A stretch of DNA of 64,000 nt, taken from the NCBI RefSeq assembly GCF_001541315.1, contig NZ_LMVK01000016.1:1-64000 (forward strand), read 5' to 3'. A program made the translations under genes and the position numbers. Below, piece after piece: positions 26,397 to 35,427 of this stretch (the stretch's first letter is position 1; every line of letters starts with the position of its first letter). The notes under the pieces were generated by a model. The model worked only from the letters and a program-made list of their open reading frames with translations, searched no databases and had not been told where the DNA came from. The stretch comes from Agrobacterium tumefaciens str. B6. GTDB lineage: Bacteria > Pseudomonadota > Alphaproteobacteria > Rhizobiales > Rhizobiaceae.

Positions 26397-27461
26397 TCAG
26401 TGGCTGTTGTTTCTGCGAAGCGCCTGCAGGCGCAGCGTGAGGATGAAAAGCGGCACGCCGATCAGCGTCAGCGCAAGGCCGATCGGCATCGGCGTATCGG
26501 CCACCAGCCCTCGCGACAGCGTATCGGCGGTTACTACCAATATGCCGCCGGTAAGCCCCGAGAGGAAAAGCCTGGCGCGGCCGACTGCCGGCGAAACGAA
26601 GGTGGCGAGATGCGGGGCGATGACACCGAGAAAGGTCAGCGGGCCGACGGCGGTAACGGAGGAGGCGCTGAGGATGACTGCAAAAACAATGACGAGCGGG
26701 CGCGAATGCCTGACCGTTTCACCCAGCGCCATGGCCATTTCATTGCCGAGGTCGAAAACGGCGAGCGCCCGGCCGATGAGAAAAATACCCAAAAGACTTG
26801 CACCGAAGAGGGGTGCGAAAACGAGGATGGTCGGCCAGCTTGCCTGAAACAGCGAACCCGCCATCCAGTCCGCCAGGGCCAGCGAGGTTTCGGCCGGCGT
26901 ATAGAGAAGAAGCACCGATGAGACGGAGGAAAGCGCTGATTCGATTGCAATCCCCATCAGCAATATGGCTAGACCGCTCGAGCGTTCGCGCCCGACGAGT
27001 GCGATGAGAAGAAAGGCCACGGCAAGACCGCCGCCAATAGCCGCAAGCGCCACCAGGGTCTTGGGGGCGGCCGGCACCAGCACCAGAAGCAGCATGATGG
27101 TGGTCATTGACCCCTGGCTCAGACCGAAGAGGCCGGGATCGGCCAGCGGATTGCGGGCGACGGATTGCAGCATCGCGCCTGCCAGCGCCACGCTCCAGCC
27201 GGCCATGAAACCGAGCAGAATGCGCGGCAGCCGCACCGTCCACAGCGCATAGGCCTGATCGTCGCTGAGATGCCCGCCGGCAAGGCCGCGGAGTAGATCG
27301 ATGAGGCCGGTTTCGGTATTGCCGAGGCTGGCGGACAGGGCGGCGAGCACAAGCACCAGCGCAATCAAGACAAGGCCGGCTTTCAGATTGCCGATGCCGA
27401 TCTGCAGGCCGCTCGGCAGCCGCAGCACCGCTTTGCCGTCGGTGGCGAAATGCCGTTTCAT
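26397..27461 (-). CDS. Ferric-siderophore ABC transporter permease (FecD type)
   Basis: Inner-membrane permease of the FecCD family, 354 residues with about nine or ten membrane segments. Family marks include the LPRILLGFMAGWSVALAGAMLQ stretch split by a loop, NPLADPGLFGLSQG, and GPLTFLGVIAPHLATF near the C-terminus. The ATG at 27461 shares ATGA with the end of the companion permease; the frame is open further upstream to 27881, but there it lies inside the other permease gene. Confidence 0.92.
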   Translation of the reverse strand: MKRHFATDGKAVLRLPSGLQIGIGNLKAGLVLIALVLVLAALSASLGNTETGLIDLLRGLAGGHLSDDQAYALWTVRLPRILLGFMAGWSVALAGAMLQSVARNPLADPGLFGLSQGSMTTIMLLLVLVPAAPKTLVALAAIGGGLAVAFLLIALVGRERSSGLAILLMGIAIESALSSVSSVLLLYTPAETSLALADWMAGSLFQASWPTILVFAPLFGASLLGIFLIGRALAVFDLGNEMAMALGETVRHSRPLVIVFAVILSASSVTAVGPLTFLGVIAPHLATFVSPAVGRARLFLSGLTGGILVVTADTLSRGLVADTPMPIGLALTLIGVPLFILTLRLQALRRNNSH

Positions 27462-28471
27462 GAAAGCCCCCTTGCCGAGGGCGAAAGATAGAAGCGTTTG
27501 ACGATGACGATGAAAACGAGGCCGCCAAGCAGGTCCATGAACAGCCCGGTATTGACCACATAGGGCGCAAACAGTTTTTGCGCACCAAGATCGGCCAGCA
27601 CGCAGAGGCCTGCCCCGACAAGGGCGGACGCCGGCAAGGCGAGCGTGAAGTTCCCACCCACCAGCGGCCGGATCATAGGCGGCACGATGAGGCCGACGAA
27701 CCCGATCGGGCCGCAGATCGCCGCCGCCGAGCCTGAGGCCAGCATGGTGGCGAAAAGCGTAACCCGGGAAATACGCGTGACATTCACACCGGCGGAAGCG
27801 GCCTTTTCCGCGCCCAGCAGAACAAGCGTCAGCGGCCGGGCGACCGCCCACAATATCACCAGCGCAATCGCGCCGATCCACCAGAAATCGAACAGGCGCT
27901 CAGCATAGACATGGTTGATATTGCCGCCCACCCAGCTCAGGAATTCGGCGCGGCGCGTGGGGTTGGAGAGAAGCAGGGCATTGGTCACGCCGATCAGCAG
28001 CATGGAAACCAGCGCGCCGGCAAGAATGAGCGACAGGCCGCGCGGATCGTTTGATCGTCCGGCGAGGCGCGCGACAAAAAAGCAGGCGGCAAAGCCGAAA
28101 CCGGCGCCCGCAAGCGCCGCAAGCCCCTGCACCTCGGGAGAGAAATCGAACACCAGTGCGCCGGCGATCACAAAAAGCGTCGCCCCGGCATTCAGCCCCA
28201 GCGTTGCGGGCGAGGCGAGGGGATTGCGGACAAGCCCCTGCAGCACGCAGCCGCTGACGGCCGTGGTGGCGCCCACATAGATGGCAATCAGCGAGCGTGG
28301 GATTTGCTGATAGAGAAGCACCGACTGCTGATAGGTGTCGGCCTCGCCACGCCAGAGCGTCGCCGCGATTTCGGCAAGCGGCATCTCGGCAGCCATCACC
28401 ACAAGATTGAAGATGAGGATGGCGGCCAGTAACAGCGCGGCGGCGAAAATCAGCGTCATTTTCGAGGTCAT
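27458..28471 (-). CDS. Ferric-siderophore ABC transporter permease (FecC type)
   Basis: Second FecCD-family permease, 337 residues, that forms a heterodimer with the protein encoded just downstream. Marks: IPRSLIAIYVGATTAVSGC, NPLASPATLGLNAGA, and GPIGFVGLIVPPMIR. The start overlaps the ATPase stop by 4 bp and the end overlaps the next permease by 4 bp, so the order on the minus strand is ATPase, permease, permease, binding protein. Confidence 0.92.
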   Translation of the reverse strand: MTSKMTLIFAAALLLAAILIFNLVVMAAEMPLAEIAATLWRGEADTYQQSVLLYQQIPRSLIAIYVGATTAVSGCVLQGLVRNPLASPATLGLNAGATLFVIAGALVFDFSPEVQGLAALAGAGFGFAACFFVARLAGRSNDPRGLSLILAGALVSMLLIGVTNALLLSNPTRRAEFLSWVGGNINHVYAERLFDFWWIGAIALVILWAVARPLTLVLLGAEKAASAGVNVTRISRVTLFATMLASGSAAAICGPIGFVGLIVPPMIRPLVGGNFTLALPASALVGAGLCVLADLGAQKLFAPYVVNTGLFMDLLGGLVFIVIVKRFYLSPSARGLS

Positions 28472-29259
28472 GCCGAAATGGCCTGTTCCTGCCGCGCCAG
28501 CCGAGGCACGCAGATGAGCCGTCCCTGACGGGAGAAGATATCGGCTTCGAGATCGAAGACCTCGGCGACATTGGCTGATGTGACCGTACTCGTCACCGGC
28601 CCGGACGCCAGAACCCGCCCGGCCTTCAGCATGATGACATCATCGGCGAAAGTGGCGGCGAGGTTGAGATCGTGCAACACGACGATAACGGTCTTACCGT
28701 GCCTGTCGGTCAGTTCGCGCACGAGGCCGAGAACGGCATATTGGTACTTCATGTCTAGATGGTTGACCGGCTCATCCATCAGGATCACGTCCGTGTCCTG
28801 CGCCAGCACCATGGCGATGAAGGCGCGCTGGCGCTGGCCGCCGGACAGCGTGTTGACCTGTGCTTTCGCCTTGTCTTCCAGCCCGACGGTCTTCAGCGCC
28901 TCGGCAAAAAGCGCCCGGTCGCGTTCGGTCGGGCCGCCTGCAAGACCGTAACGGGCGTAACCGGCAAGCTCGATCAGCTCGCCAAGCGTCATATAGTCAG
29001 GGCAATGGCATTCCTGCGGCAGATAGGCGATGCGGCGGGCGAGGTCCCGGCGTCCGATCTCGCCGATCAAACGCTCGCCCAGGCTTATCCTGCCTGATGA
29101 CAAAGGCAGGAAACCCATGATGGTCTTCAGCAGCGTCGACTTGCCGCAGCCATTGGGGCCGACCAGCGCGGTAACGCGGCCGGCTCGGAAGCGGGCGGAC
29201 AGTCCTCTCAAGACGGGAACATGGCCATAACTGGCGTGAAGGTCCGTGGCGTCAAGCAC
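28468..29259 (-). CDS. Ferric-siderophore ABC transporter ATP-binding protein (FecE type)
   Basis: Cytoplasmic ATPase of 263 residues for siderophore import. Walker A is GPNGCGKST, the Q-loop follows in AYLPQECHCP, the signature is TLSGGQRQR, Walker B is VILMDEPVNHLD, and the switch histidine is in VVLHDLNLA. I chose the GTG at 29259 because AGGAG lies 9 bases before it; a TTG at 29268 is also in frame but touches the AGGAG. It is the first gene of the minus-strand import operon. Confidence 0.9.
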   Translation of the reverse strand: MLDATDLHASYGHVPVLRGLSARFRAGRVTALVGPNGCGKSTLLKTIMGFLPLSSGRISLGERLIGEIGRRDLARRIAYLPQECHCPDYMTLGELIELAGYARYGLAGGPTERDRALFAEALKTVGLEDKAKAQVNTLSGGQRQRAFIAMVLAQDTDVILMDEPVNHLDMKYQYAVLGLVRELTDRHGKTVIVVLHDLNLAATFADDVIMLKAGRVLASGPVTSTVTSANVAEVFDLEADIFSRQGRLICVPRLARQEQAISA

Positions 29260-29482
29260 CGGATACAACTCCTGTTATTCATGCGACCATGCGTCGAGAC
29301 GCCGAACGGCCATTATAACTGTTTGAATTTAAACACCTAACTTGCAGAAAACGTGTTTCTTTCCGGCAAGGGTGACGGTGTGGTCTTGAAGCGACACTAA
29401 ACTATAGTAAAACTCTCCACAAATCGAAATTTGCCGATTCAGGGCGTGAATTTCTTACCGGTTATTTCAGTCGAGGTGCATC

Positions 29483-30781
29483 ATGTCAGTCGCGACCAAG
29501 CTTCATGTCGGCATGTCGCTGGCCCCAACCTGGCTCAGCGGCGAGGCGTGGCGGCGTGCCGACAGCGGCATAAACGGGGTGTTTTCCAGCGATTATTTTG
29601 TCGATCTGGCGCAGCGCGCGGAAGCCGCGCATGTGGATTTCGTGTTCAGGCCGGATACACTTTTCCTGCGCACCGAGGGGCTGGAAGCCGGCGGCGGATT
29701 TGCCAGCATGGACCCGACCATGCTTCTCGCCGCCATCGCCCGGGAAACCAGCCATGTCGGCCTGTTATCCACCGTGTCGACCACGTTTCTGCCGCCCTAT
29801 GTGGTCGCCCGCCAGATCCAGTCGCTGAACTGGCTGAGCAGCGGCAGGGCGGGGTGGAACATCGTTACGGCGCTGGACGGGCACGAAAATTTCGGCCTGA
29901 GAGAGATGCCTTCACCGCAGGAGCGCTATGAGCGCGCCGCCGAGTTCACGCAGGTCGTACAGCAGCTCTGGGCGAGTTTTCCAAACGAAGCTCTTAAACT
30001 CGACAGGGAAAGCGGGCGGTTCGCCGATTCCTCGCTGGTGCATCCGGTCGCGCATGAGGGCAGGCATTTCAGTGTGAAAGGCCCGCTCAACCTGCCGGCC
30101 CATGCCAGCCGTATTCCGCTGGTGCAGGCAGGCGCTTCGCCCGAAGGCCGTGATTTCGCCTCGTCGGTGGCGGACGCCGTCTTTGCCTCAACGCCGGATA
30201 TGCAGGCTGCCATTGAGCTCCGGGCGGATTTGCGGCGGCGTGCTGAGGGCCATGGCCGCAACCCCGACGGTGTGAAGCTGATGCCGGGCCTCAGCCTTTA
30301 TCTGGCGGATAGCGGCAAGGAGGCGCTGGAGCTCTTTGCGGAAACCCATGCCCGCGCCAACCGCGGCCGCGCCTTTGCCTCCATTCGCGATATGACCGGC
30401 CTCGATCTTTCGGATTGGCCATTGCAGCGGATTGTGAGTGCATCTGACCTGCCGCCACCGGAGACACCGAGAAGCCGTACCCACGCAAATCTGCTGCGCC
30501 GGCTGATCGAACGGGAGACGCTGAGCGTCGCCGATTTGTTGCGACGGCCAGAGGTGATGGGTTCCGGCCATTGGCAGATCATCGGCACGGTTGACGATGC
30601 TTTAGAGACCATCCGCGAATGGGCGGCGGCCGGCGCCATTGACGGTTTTGTCGCGGTGCCCGGCGGTTCGGTGGCATCCATGCGGCTGGTGCTGGAGCGG
30701 TTGCTGCCGGAACTCGCCGATGCCGGGCTGTTCCGCACGGCCTATTCCGGCTGCACCTTCGCGGAACATCTGGCCGAATAG
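29483..30781 (+). CDS. FMN-dependent monooxygenase, bacterial-luciferase family (NtaA/SnaA/DszA type)
   Basis: Flavin-dependent oxygenase of 432 residues. The family pattern is visible in GVFSSDYFVDLAQRAEAAHVDF, SHVGLLSTVSTTF, GRAGWNIVTA and the IPLVQAGASPEGRDFA stretch, typical of the nitrilotriacetate monooxygenase group that needs a separate flavin reductase. No flavin reductase gene is seen in the window. The substrate is unknown. It lies between the siderophore import operon (divergent) and an IclR-type regulator (convergent, 2 bp gap). A role in handling a chelate or a sulfur or nitrogen compound is possible but not shown. Confidence 0.82.
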   Translation: MSVATKLHVGMSLAPTWLSGEAWRRADSGINGVFSSDYFVDLAQRAEAAHVDFVFRPDTLFLRTEGLEAGGGFASMDPTMLLAAIARETSHVGLLSTVSTTFLPPYVVARQIQSLNWLSSGRAGWNIVTALDGHENFGLREMPSPQERYERAAEFTQVVQQLWASFPNEALKLDRESGRFADSSLVHPVAHEGRHFSVKGPLNLPAHASRIPLVQAGASPEGRDFASSVADAVFASTPDMQAAIELRADLRRRAEGHGRNPDGVKLMPGLSLYLADSGKEALELFAETHARANRGRAFASIRDMTGLDLSDWPLQRIVSASDLPPPETPRSRTHANLLRRLIERETLSVADLLRRPEVMGSGHWQIIGTVDDALETIREWAAAGAIDGFVAVPGGSVASMRLVLERLLPELADAGLFRTAYSGCTFAEHLAE

Positions 30782-30783
30782 GC

Positions 30784-31560
30784 TTATGCGCCGCCGGATT
30801 CGGCCGTCGCCTGTCTGGCCGCCTCGACCAGTCGGGAAAAATGCTGTTCGACTTCGGCGTTGGCCACGAAGGATACGGTGGTGACGACGCAACAGAGTTC
30901 GCCCTGGGCGTCAAAGACCGGCGCGGCCTTACCCGTCAGGGCGGAGAACAGATGTTCATTAAGTTCCGCACCACCCACCTCGCGAATGGTTTCCAGAACT
31001 CTGGCATCCGGGCGGGAGCCACGAAAGGCGGCCGGTTGCAGCTTGCGCACCACGGCTATCGTCTCCGGCGGCAGGTAAGACTGGAAGACCAGCCCGCAGG
31101 CGCTGTTATCCAGCGGCAGAACATCGCCGAGCGCCACGGTGCTGATGGAAAAACTGGCGCTTCTTGCCCATCGCACCACGGTCGGGCCGCGTTCGGTCCA
31201 GATCGCCACGCCGCAACTGGCGCCGATTTGGGCGGCGAGCGCTTTCATCTGGCGACCGGCGGTTTCGACCGGATTGATTCGCCGGAGCGCACTGATGCCG
31301 ATCCCCAGCGCCGCCGGTCCAAGATCGTAACTGCCGCTTGCGGGGTCCTGCGTCACCAGTCCCTCCCGCACAAGGCTCTGCATATAACGATGGGCGGTGG
31401 AACGGCCGGTGCCGGCGCGTTTGGCCAGTTCGCCAAGCGCAAGCGCCGTATCCGATCTGGCGAGAAGGTTGAGAAAACGCGCCGCGATCGATACGGATTG
31501 AATGAGCGCCGAGCGCTTTTCGCCCTCGTTTTCGGGCGCTTCGTCCGCTTCGTCATCCAT
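30784..31560 (-). CDS. IclR family transcriptional regulator
   Basis: DNA-binding regulator of 258 residues. The N-terminal winged helix (SIAARFLNLLARSDTALALGELAKRAG, then GRSTAHRYMQSL) and the C-terminal IclR effector domain (SCGVAIWTERG, LPLDNSACGLVF) are clear. The start is the ATG at 31560; a TTG at 31569 has a better placed GGGGGA ribosome site and may be used. It converges on the monooxygenase gene and is divergent from the TonB receptor gene, so either could be its target. Confidence 0.85.
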   Translation of the reverse strand: MDDEADEAPENEGEKRSALIQSVSIAARFLNLLARSDTALALGELAKRAGTGRSTAHRYMQSLVREGLVTQDPASGSYDLGPAALGIGISALRRINPVETAGRQMKALAAQIGASCGVAIWTERGPTVVRWARSASFSISTVALGDVLPLDNSACGLVFQSYLPPETIAVVRKLQPAAFRGSRPDARVLETIREVGGAELNEHLFSALTGKAAPVFDAQGELCCVVTTVSFVANAEVEQHFSRLVEAARQATAESGGA

Positions 31561-31717
31561 GGCGTTCAAGCTTGTTCCCCCGTGTGTCGAGAAATGCCTA
31601 ACGCATCCGGGTGAAAATCGGAATCGATTTCTGCGGACTTTTCAGCCGCTTTCATTCGCAACGCCGTGATTGCCGACGAGGCGCTGATTAAACTTTGTTG
31701 TAAATATGGCACATCCC

Positions 31718-31787
31718 GTTACGGAAGCCTTTTTGTCCGCAATACAGAACGCATTCTCTATTGCGAAACGGATAACGCTTCCGTTAC
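31718..31787. repeat. Imperfect inverted repeat before the TonB receptor gene
   Basis: GTTACGGAAGC at 31718-31728 and GCTTCCGTTAC at 31777-31787 are inverted copies with one mismatch, 48 bp apart. They lie in the shared region between the IclR gene and the receptor gene and could be regulator half-sites. Confidence 0.35.
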
Positions 31788-31794
31788 TTGAATA

Positions 31795-31809
31795 TGACTT
31801 TAATACTCA
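31795..31809. promoter_or_regulatory. IRO-box candidate before the TonB-dependent receptor gene
   Basis: TGA-CTTTAATAC-TCA matches exactly the TGA-N9-TCA pattern of RirA operators. It ends 19 bp before the ATG, a place where binding could block transcription or its start. Like the copy at 14998-15012, it is followed by TGTTTT. Confidence 0.6.
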
Positions 31810-31828
31810 TGTTTTTTAGGGGTGTGTG

Positions 31829-33922
31829 ATGGGGTTTAGCTCTAGCGGTCGTTTGATGAGCGGGGTCAGCGCTCTGACGCTGGCGACGATGTTTGTGACG
31901 CCGGTTCTCGGTCAGGATCAGCAGGCTGAGGCGGCGGGCACGACCGTGTTGAAACCGATCGTCGTGACCGGTGAAAAAGTGGCGCGCGACATGAAGAACA
32001 CGGCTTCGTCCGTTTCGGTCAAAACCGCCGAGGAAATCAGGAAGGAAAAGACCGGCGACCCGACCGTGTCGGAAGCGATCAAGGATATCCCGAACATCGT
32101 TTATACCGATAATGTCAGCGCTCCCATCATCCGCGGACAGGATACACAGGGACCGAATACCGGCTCCATCGCCTTCTTCACCGGCACGGTGCCGCGCGCC
32201 ACGATCAATGTCGACGGCCATTATCTCGGTTATAACGAGTTCATCTATGGCGCGAGTTCCATCTGGGATGTCGACAGCATCGAGGTCTTCCGCGGCCCGC
32301 AGACCACCTCGCAGGGCGCCAACGCCATCGCCGGCGCGATCCTCGTCAACACCAAGGACCCGACCTTTACGCCTGAGGCTTCCTATCAGGCCGAAATCGG
32401 CAATTATCACCAGAAGCGGGCGTCATTTGCCTTTTCCGGACCGTTGATCGAGGACGAGCTGGCGGCGCGCATGGCGATCGATTATTCCGGCCGCGATACC
32501 TTCATCGATTATATCAATTCCGCATTTGCCCATGACGGCACCGATCAGGATTTCAAGGAATTCAACGGCCGCTTCAAGCTGCTGTGGGAGCCGTCGGAAA
32601 TCCCCGGCCTTTCGACGAAGCTGACCTATTCCTATAATGCTTCGAACCGGCCGAGCCAGGAGGCGGCGTCGCGTCCCTTCGAGGATCTCAACCACATCAC
32701 CACCACCATGCCGAATTTCAGGCAGTACACCAATACCGGCATTCTCGATATCAATTACGATTTCGAGAACGGCGTGAAACTGTTCAACCAGACGCAGTTT
32801 TCCGCCTCCACCGCCAAACGCCGGGTTGGTATTGCAAATAACGGCGATGCGGATGTCGATCTCAAGAACACCTCGCACGAAACGCGCGTCACCTTTGGCG
32901 ATCAAGAGGATGTGCTGAGCGGTGTCGCGGGCATTTATTACGCGCATACGAAAGCCGACGAGGTGCTTTATCTGCGCGGAACCTCGCGCTTCAACGACAC
33001 CAAGGACAATCTCGGCCTCTTCAGCGAGTTGAGCTATCGCCTGACCGACCAGTGGACCCTGACGGGCGGCCTGCGCTATCAGCAGGACCAGATCCAGCGC
33101 GCCGGTTACCGGACGCTGAGCGCCACCAGCAGAAGCTCGGTCAATTACGACGAAACCTTCTCGGAAATCCTGCCCAAGGCGTCGCTGGCCTATGCCATCA
33201 ATGACGACTGGACGGTCGGCGGCCTCGTCAGCCGTGGTTATAACCCCGGCGGCGTCGCATTCGACCTGACCACCAGCAAATGGCGGAGCTTCGACAAGGA
33301 AACAATCTGGAACTACGAGCTCTTCACCCGCGCCAGCCTGCTGGACGATACGCTGACGGTGAACGGCAACCTGTTCTACATGGACATGAAGAACGCCCAG
33401 TTTAACGTGCCGGTCGTCGTCTCCACGGGTATCAGCGAATCCTACACCGTCAATGCCGAAGAAGCTCATGCTTACGGTCTGGAAATCGGTGCGGATTACC
33501 GGGTTCTCGACAATCTGACGCTGAAGGCGAGCGCCGGTCTGCTGAAGACGAAGATCGACGAGATTTCCAGCAACGCCGCCTATGTCGGCAAGGAATTCGC
33601 CAAGTCGCCGGGTTATAGCTTCACCATTGGCGCAAGCTGGGATGTGACGGACAAGTTCACCGTTTCAGGCCAGGTGCGCCATCTCGACGGTTATTATTCC
33701 GACACGGATAACAAGGCCGTTTATGCGATCGATCCCTATACGATCGCGGATGTGCGGGCGAGCTACAAGTTCCAGGACGAGCTTGAGTTCTACGCCTACG
33801 TCAAGAACGTCTTCGATGAGCGCGCCCCGACGCTGATGAAGGAAAACCGCGGTATTGGCGGCATCGAGGCCAGTATGACCGAACCGCGCATGTTCGGCAT
33901 CGGCGTGCGCGGCACGTTCTGA
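31829..33922 (+). CDS. TonB-dependent outer-membrane receptor, probably for a ferric siderophore
   Basis: Outer-membrane receptor of 697 residues. A signal peptide precedes a TonB-box-like region (KPIVVTGEK near 45-53). The plug domain follows (VSEAIKDIPNIVYTDN, FRGPQTTSQGANAIAGAI), then a beta-barrel rich in alternating residues, ending in the terminal phenylalanine typical of outer-membrane barrels (GVRGTF). The ATG at 31829 has TAGGGG upstream; a GTG at 31826 is adjacent. An iron-box candidate just upstream and the location next to the siderophore genes make it the likely agrobactin receptor, but the ligand is inferred. Confidence 0.88.
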   Translation: MGFSSSGRLMSGVSALTLATMFVTPVLGQDQQAEAAGTTVLKPIVVTGEKVARDMKNTASSVSVKTAEEIRKEKTGDPTVSEAIKDIPNIVYTDNVSAPIIRGQDTQGPNTGSIAFFTGTVPRATINVDGHYLGYNEFIYGASSIWDVDSIEVFRGPQTTSQGANAIAGAILVNTKDPTFTPEASYQAEIGNYHQKRASFAFSGPLIEDELAARMAIDYSGRDTFIDYINSAFAHDGTDQDFKEFNGRFKLLWEPSEIPGLSTKLTYSYNASNRPSQEAASRPFEDLNHITTTMPNFRQYTNTGILDINYDFENGVKLFNQTQFSASTAKRRVGIANNGDADVDLKNTSHETRVTFGDQEDVLSGVAGIYYAHTKADEVLYLRGTSRFNDTKDNLGLFSELSYRLTDQWTLTGGLRYQQDQIQRAGYRTLSATSRSSVNYDETFSEILPKASLAYAINDDWTVGGLVSRGYNPGGVAFDLTTSKWRSFDKETIWNYELFTRASLLDDTLTVNGNLFYMDMKNAQFNVPVVVSTGISESYTVNAEEAHAYGLEIGADYRVLDNLTLKASAGLLKTKIDEISSNAAYVGKEFAKSPGYSFTIGASWDVTDKFTVSGQVRHLDGYYSDTDNKAVYAIDPYTIADVRASYKFQDELEFYAYVKNVFDERAPTLMKENRGIGGIEASMTEPRMFGIGVRGTF

Positions 33923-33944
33923 GCCGTCACCCGAGTTGAAAAGC

Positions 33945-33980
33945 AAAAGGCTCTCGAAGCGATCTTCGAAGGCCTTTTTT
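33945..33980 (+). terminator. Hairpin terminator after the TonB receptor gene
   Basis: AAAAGGC, then TCTCGAAG, a CGAT loop, CTTCGA and AGGCCTTTTTT form a stem followed by a run of T, 23 bp after the receptor stop codon. Confidence 0.75.
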
Positions 33981-34003
33981 GATGCAGAATCCGTCACACT
34001 CGC

Positions 34004-34090
34004 CGTCATCCTCGGGCTTGTCTCGAGGATCCAACCACGTAGCGTTAGATCAATCGGTTGCAGATGCTCGGGACAGGCCCGAGCATGACG
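34004..34090. repeat. Palindromic intergenic repeat, type B (copy 1)
   Basis: Starts with CGTCATCCTCGGGCTTG, has an internal TCTCGAGGATCC, and ends with GGGACAGGCCCGAGCATGACG. The ends are inverted copies of each other. The start closely matches the element at 62313-62389, and both are followed by GGAGAGGTT. It fills the space between the convergent receptor and glutaryl-CoA dehydrogenase genes. Confidence 0.6.
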
Positions 34091-34143
34091 AAGGAGAGGT
34101 TTCATGCCTCTGTAAAACCTAACTCCTCGACGCCGAGAAAGCC

Positions 34144-35331
34144 TCAGAAAAACGCCTGAATGCCCGTCTGCGCCCGGCCGAGGATAAGCGCGTGGACGTC
34201 GTGCGTGCCCTCATAGGTATTGACCGTTTCGAGGTTCTGGGCGTGGCGCATCACATGGTATTCGATCTGGATGCCGTTACCGCCATGCATGTCGCGGGCC
34301 TGGCGGGCGATATCCAGCGCCTTGCCGCAATTGTTGCGCTTGATGATGGAGATCATTTCCGGCGCCATTTTATGCTCGTCCATCAGCCGGCCGACACGCA
34401 GCGATGCCTGGAGGCCAAGCGCGATCTCGGTCTGCATGTCGGCGAGCTTCTTCTGGTAAAGCTGCATGCCGGCGAGCGGCTTGCCGAACTGCTTGCGATC
34501 GAGACCATATTGCAGGGCGCGGAACCAGCAATCTTCGGCAGCACCCATCACACCCCAGGAAATGCCGTAACGGGCGCGGTTGAGGCAGCCGAACGGGCCT
34601 TTCAGGCCAGAAACATTGGGCAACAGCGCGTCTTCGCCCACTTCCACACCATCCATGACGATCTCGCCGGTGATGGAGGCGCGCAGCGACAGCTTGCCGC
34701 CGATCTTGGGCGCGGAGAGGCCCTTCATGCCCTTTTCCAGCACGAAGCCCCGGATCTGGTTGTCATGGGCTTCCGATTTCGCCCAGACGACGAAGACATC
34801 GGCGATCGGCGCGTTGGAAATCCACATCTTCGAACCGCGCAGGCGATAGCCGCCGGCGATCTTTTCGGCACGGGTCTTCATGCCGCCGGGATCGGAACCG
34901 GCATCCGGCTCGGTCAGGCCGAAACAGCCGATCAGCTCACCCGAGACGAGGCCGGGCAGGTATTTCTTCTTCTGCTCGTCCGAGCCATAAGCGAAGATCG
35001 GGTGGATGACGAGCGAGGACTGCACGCTCATCATCGAGCGGTAACCGCTGTCGATGCGCTCCACCTCGCGGGCGACGAGGCCATAGGCAACGTAGCTCGC
35101 ATTGGCCGCGCCATATTCTTCCGGCAGGGTCACGCCGAGCAGGCCTTGCCGGCCCATCAGGCGGAACAGTTCCGGTTCGGTGGTCTCGGAAAGATAGGCC
35201 TCGGAGACACGCGGCAAAAGTTCCGATTTGCCGAAGGCAGCGGCGGCGTCGCGGATCATCCGCTCGTCGTCTGTCAGTTGGTCTTCGAGCAGAAAAGGGT
35301 CCTGCCAATTGAATGCTGCGTGTTCACTCAC
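34144..35331 (-). CDS. gcdH: Glutaryl-CoA dehydrogenase
   Basis: FAD enzyme of 395 residues from the acyl-CoA dehydrogenase family. It oxidises and decarboxylates glutaryl-CoA to crotonyl-CoA in lysine, hydroxylysine and tryptophan breakdown. [17 protein letters not shown] and the C-terminal [20 protein letters not shown] are near-diagnostic; the catalytic glutamate is about 374. The start is GTG at 35331 with CGGAGG 7 bases before it. A LysR-type gene is divergent (96 bp apart), an arrangement common for gcdH and its regulator. Confidence 0.92.
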   Translation of the reverse strand: MSEHAAFNWQDPFLLEDQLTDDERMIRDAAAAFGKSELLPRVSEAYLSETTEPELFRLMGRQGLLGVTLPEEYGAANASYVAYGLVAREVERIDSGYRSMMSVQSSLVIHPIFAYGSDEQKKKYLPGLVSGELIGCFGLTEPDAGSDPGGMKTRAEKIAGGYRLRGSKMWISNAPIADVFVVWAKSEAHDNQIRGFVLEKGMKGLSAPKIGGKLSLRASITGEIVMDGVEVGEDALLPNVSGLKGPFGCLNRARYGISWGVMGAAEDCWFRALQYGLDRKQFGKPLAGMQLYQKKLADMQTEIALGLQASLRVGRLMDEHKMAPEMISIIKRNNCGKALDIARQARDMHGGNGIQIEYHVMRHAQNLETVNTYEGTHDVHALILGRAQTGIQAFF

Positions 35332-35406
35332 TTTATGCCTCCGGATTTGCTGGCCGGATTATTCGTATTGGAACGCGCACGCACAAGCCATGTTTACTCA
35401 TTTTTG

Positions 35407-35423
35407 CATTACATATAGTAATG
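35407..35423. promoter_or_regulatory. Palindrome between gcdH and its divergent LysR gene
   Basis: CATTAC-ATATA-GTAATG is a 17-bp interrupted palindrome 4 bp before the LysR ATG. Its size suits a LysR-type binding site (self-regulation and gcdH control), though it is not verified. Confidence 0.4.
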
Positions 35424-35427
35424 GCTC

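Noticed and set aside
29269-29482. Iron box before the siderophore import operon
   Set aside because: I checked each TGA and TCA in this gap and none is spaced by 9 bases. TGTTT-N6-AAACA near 29314-29329 is palindromic but does not fit the pattern.
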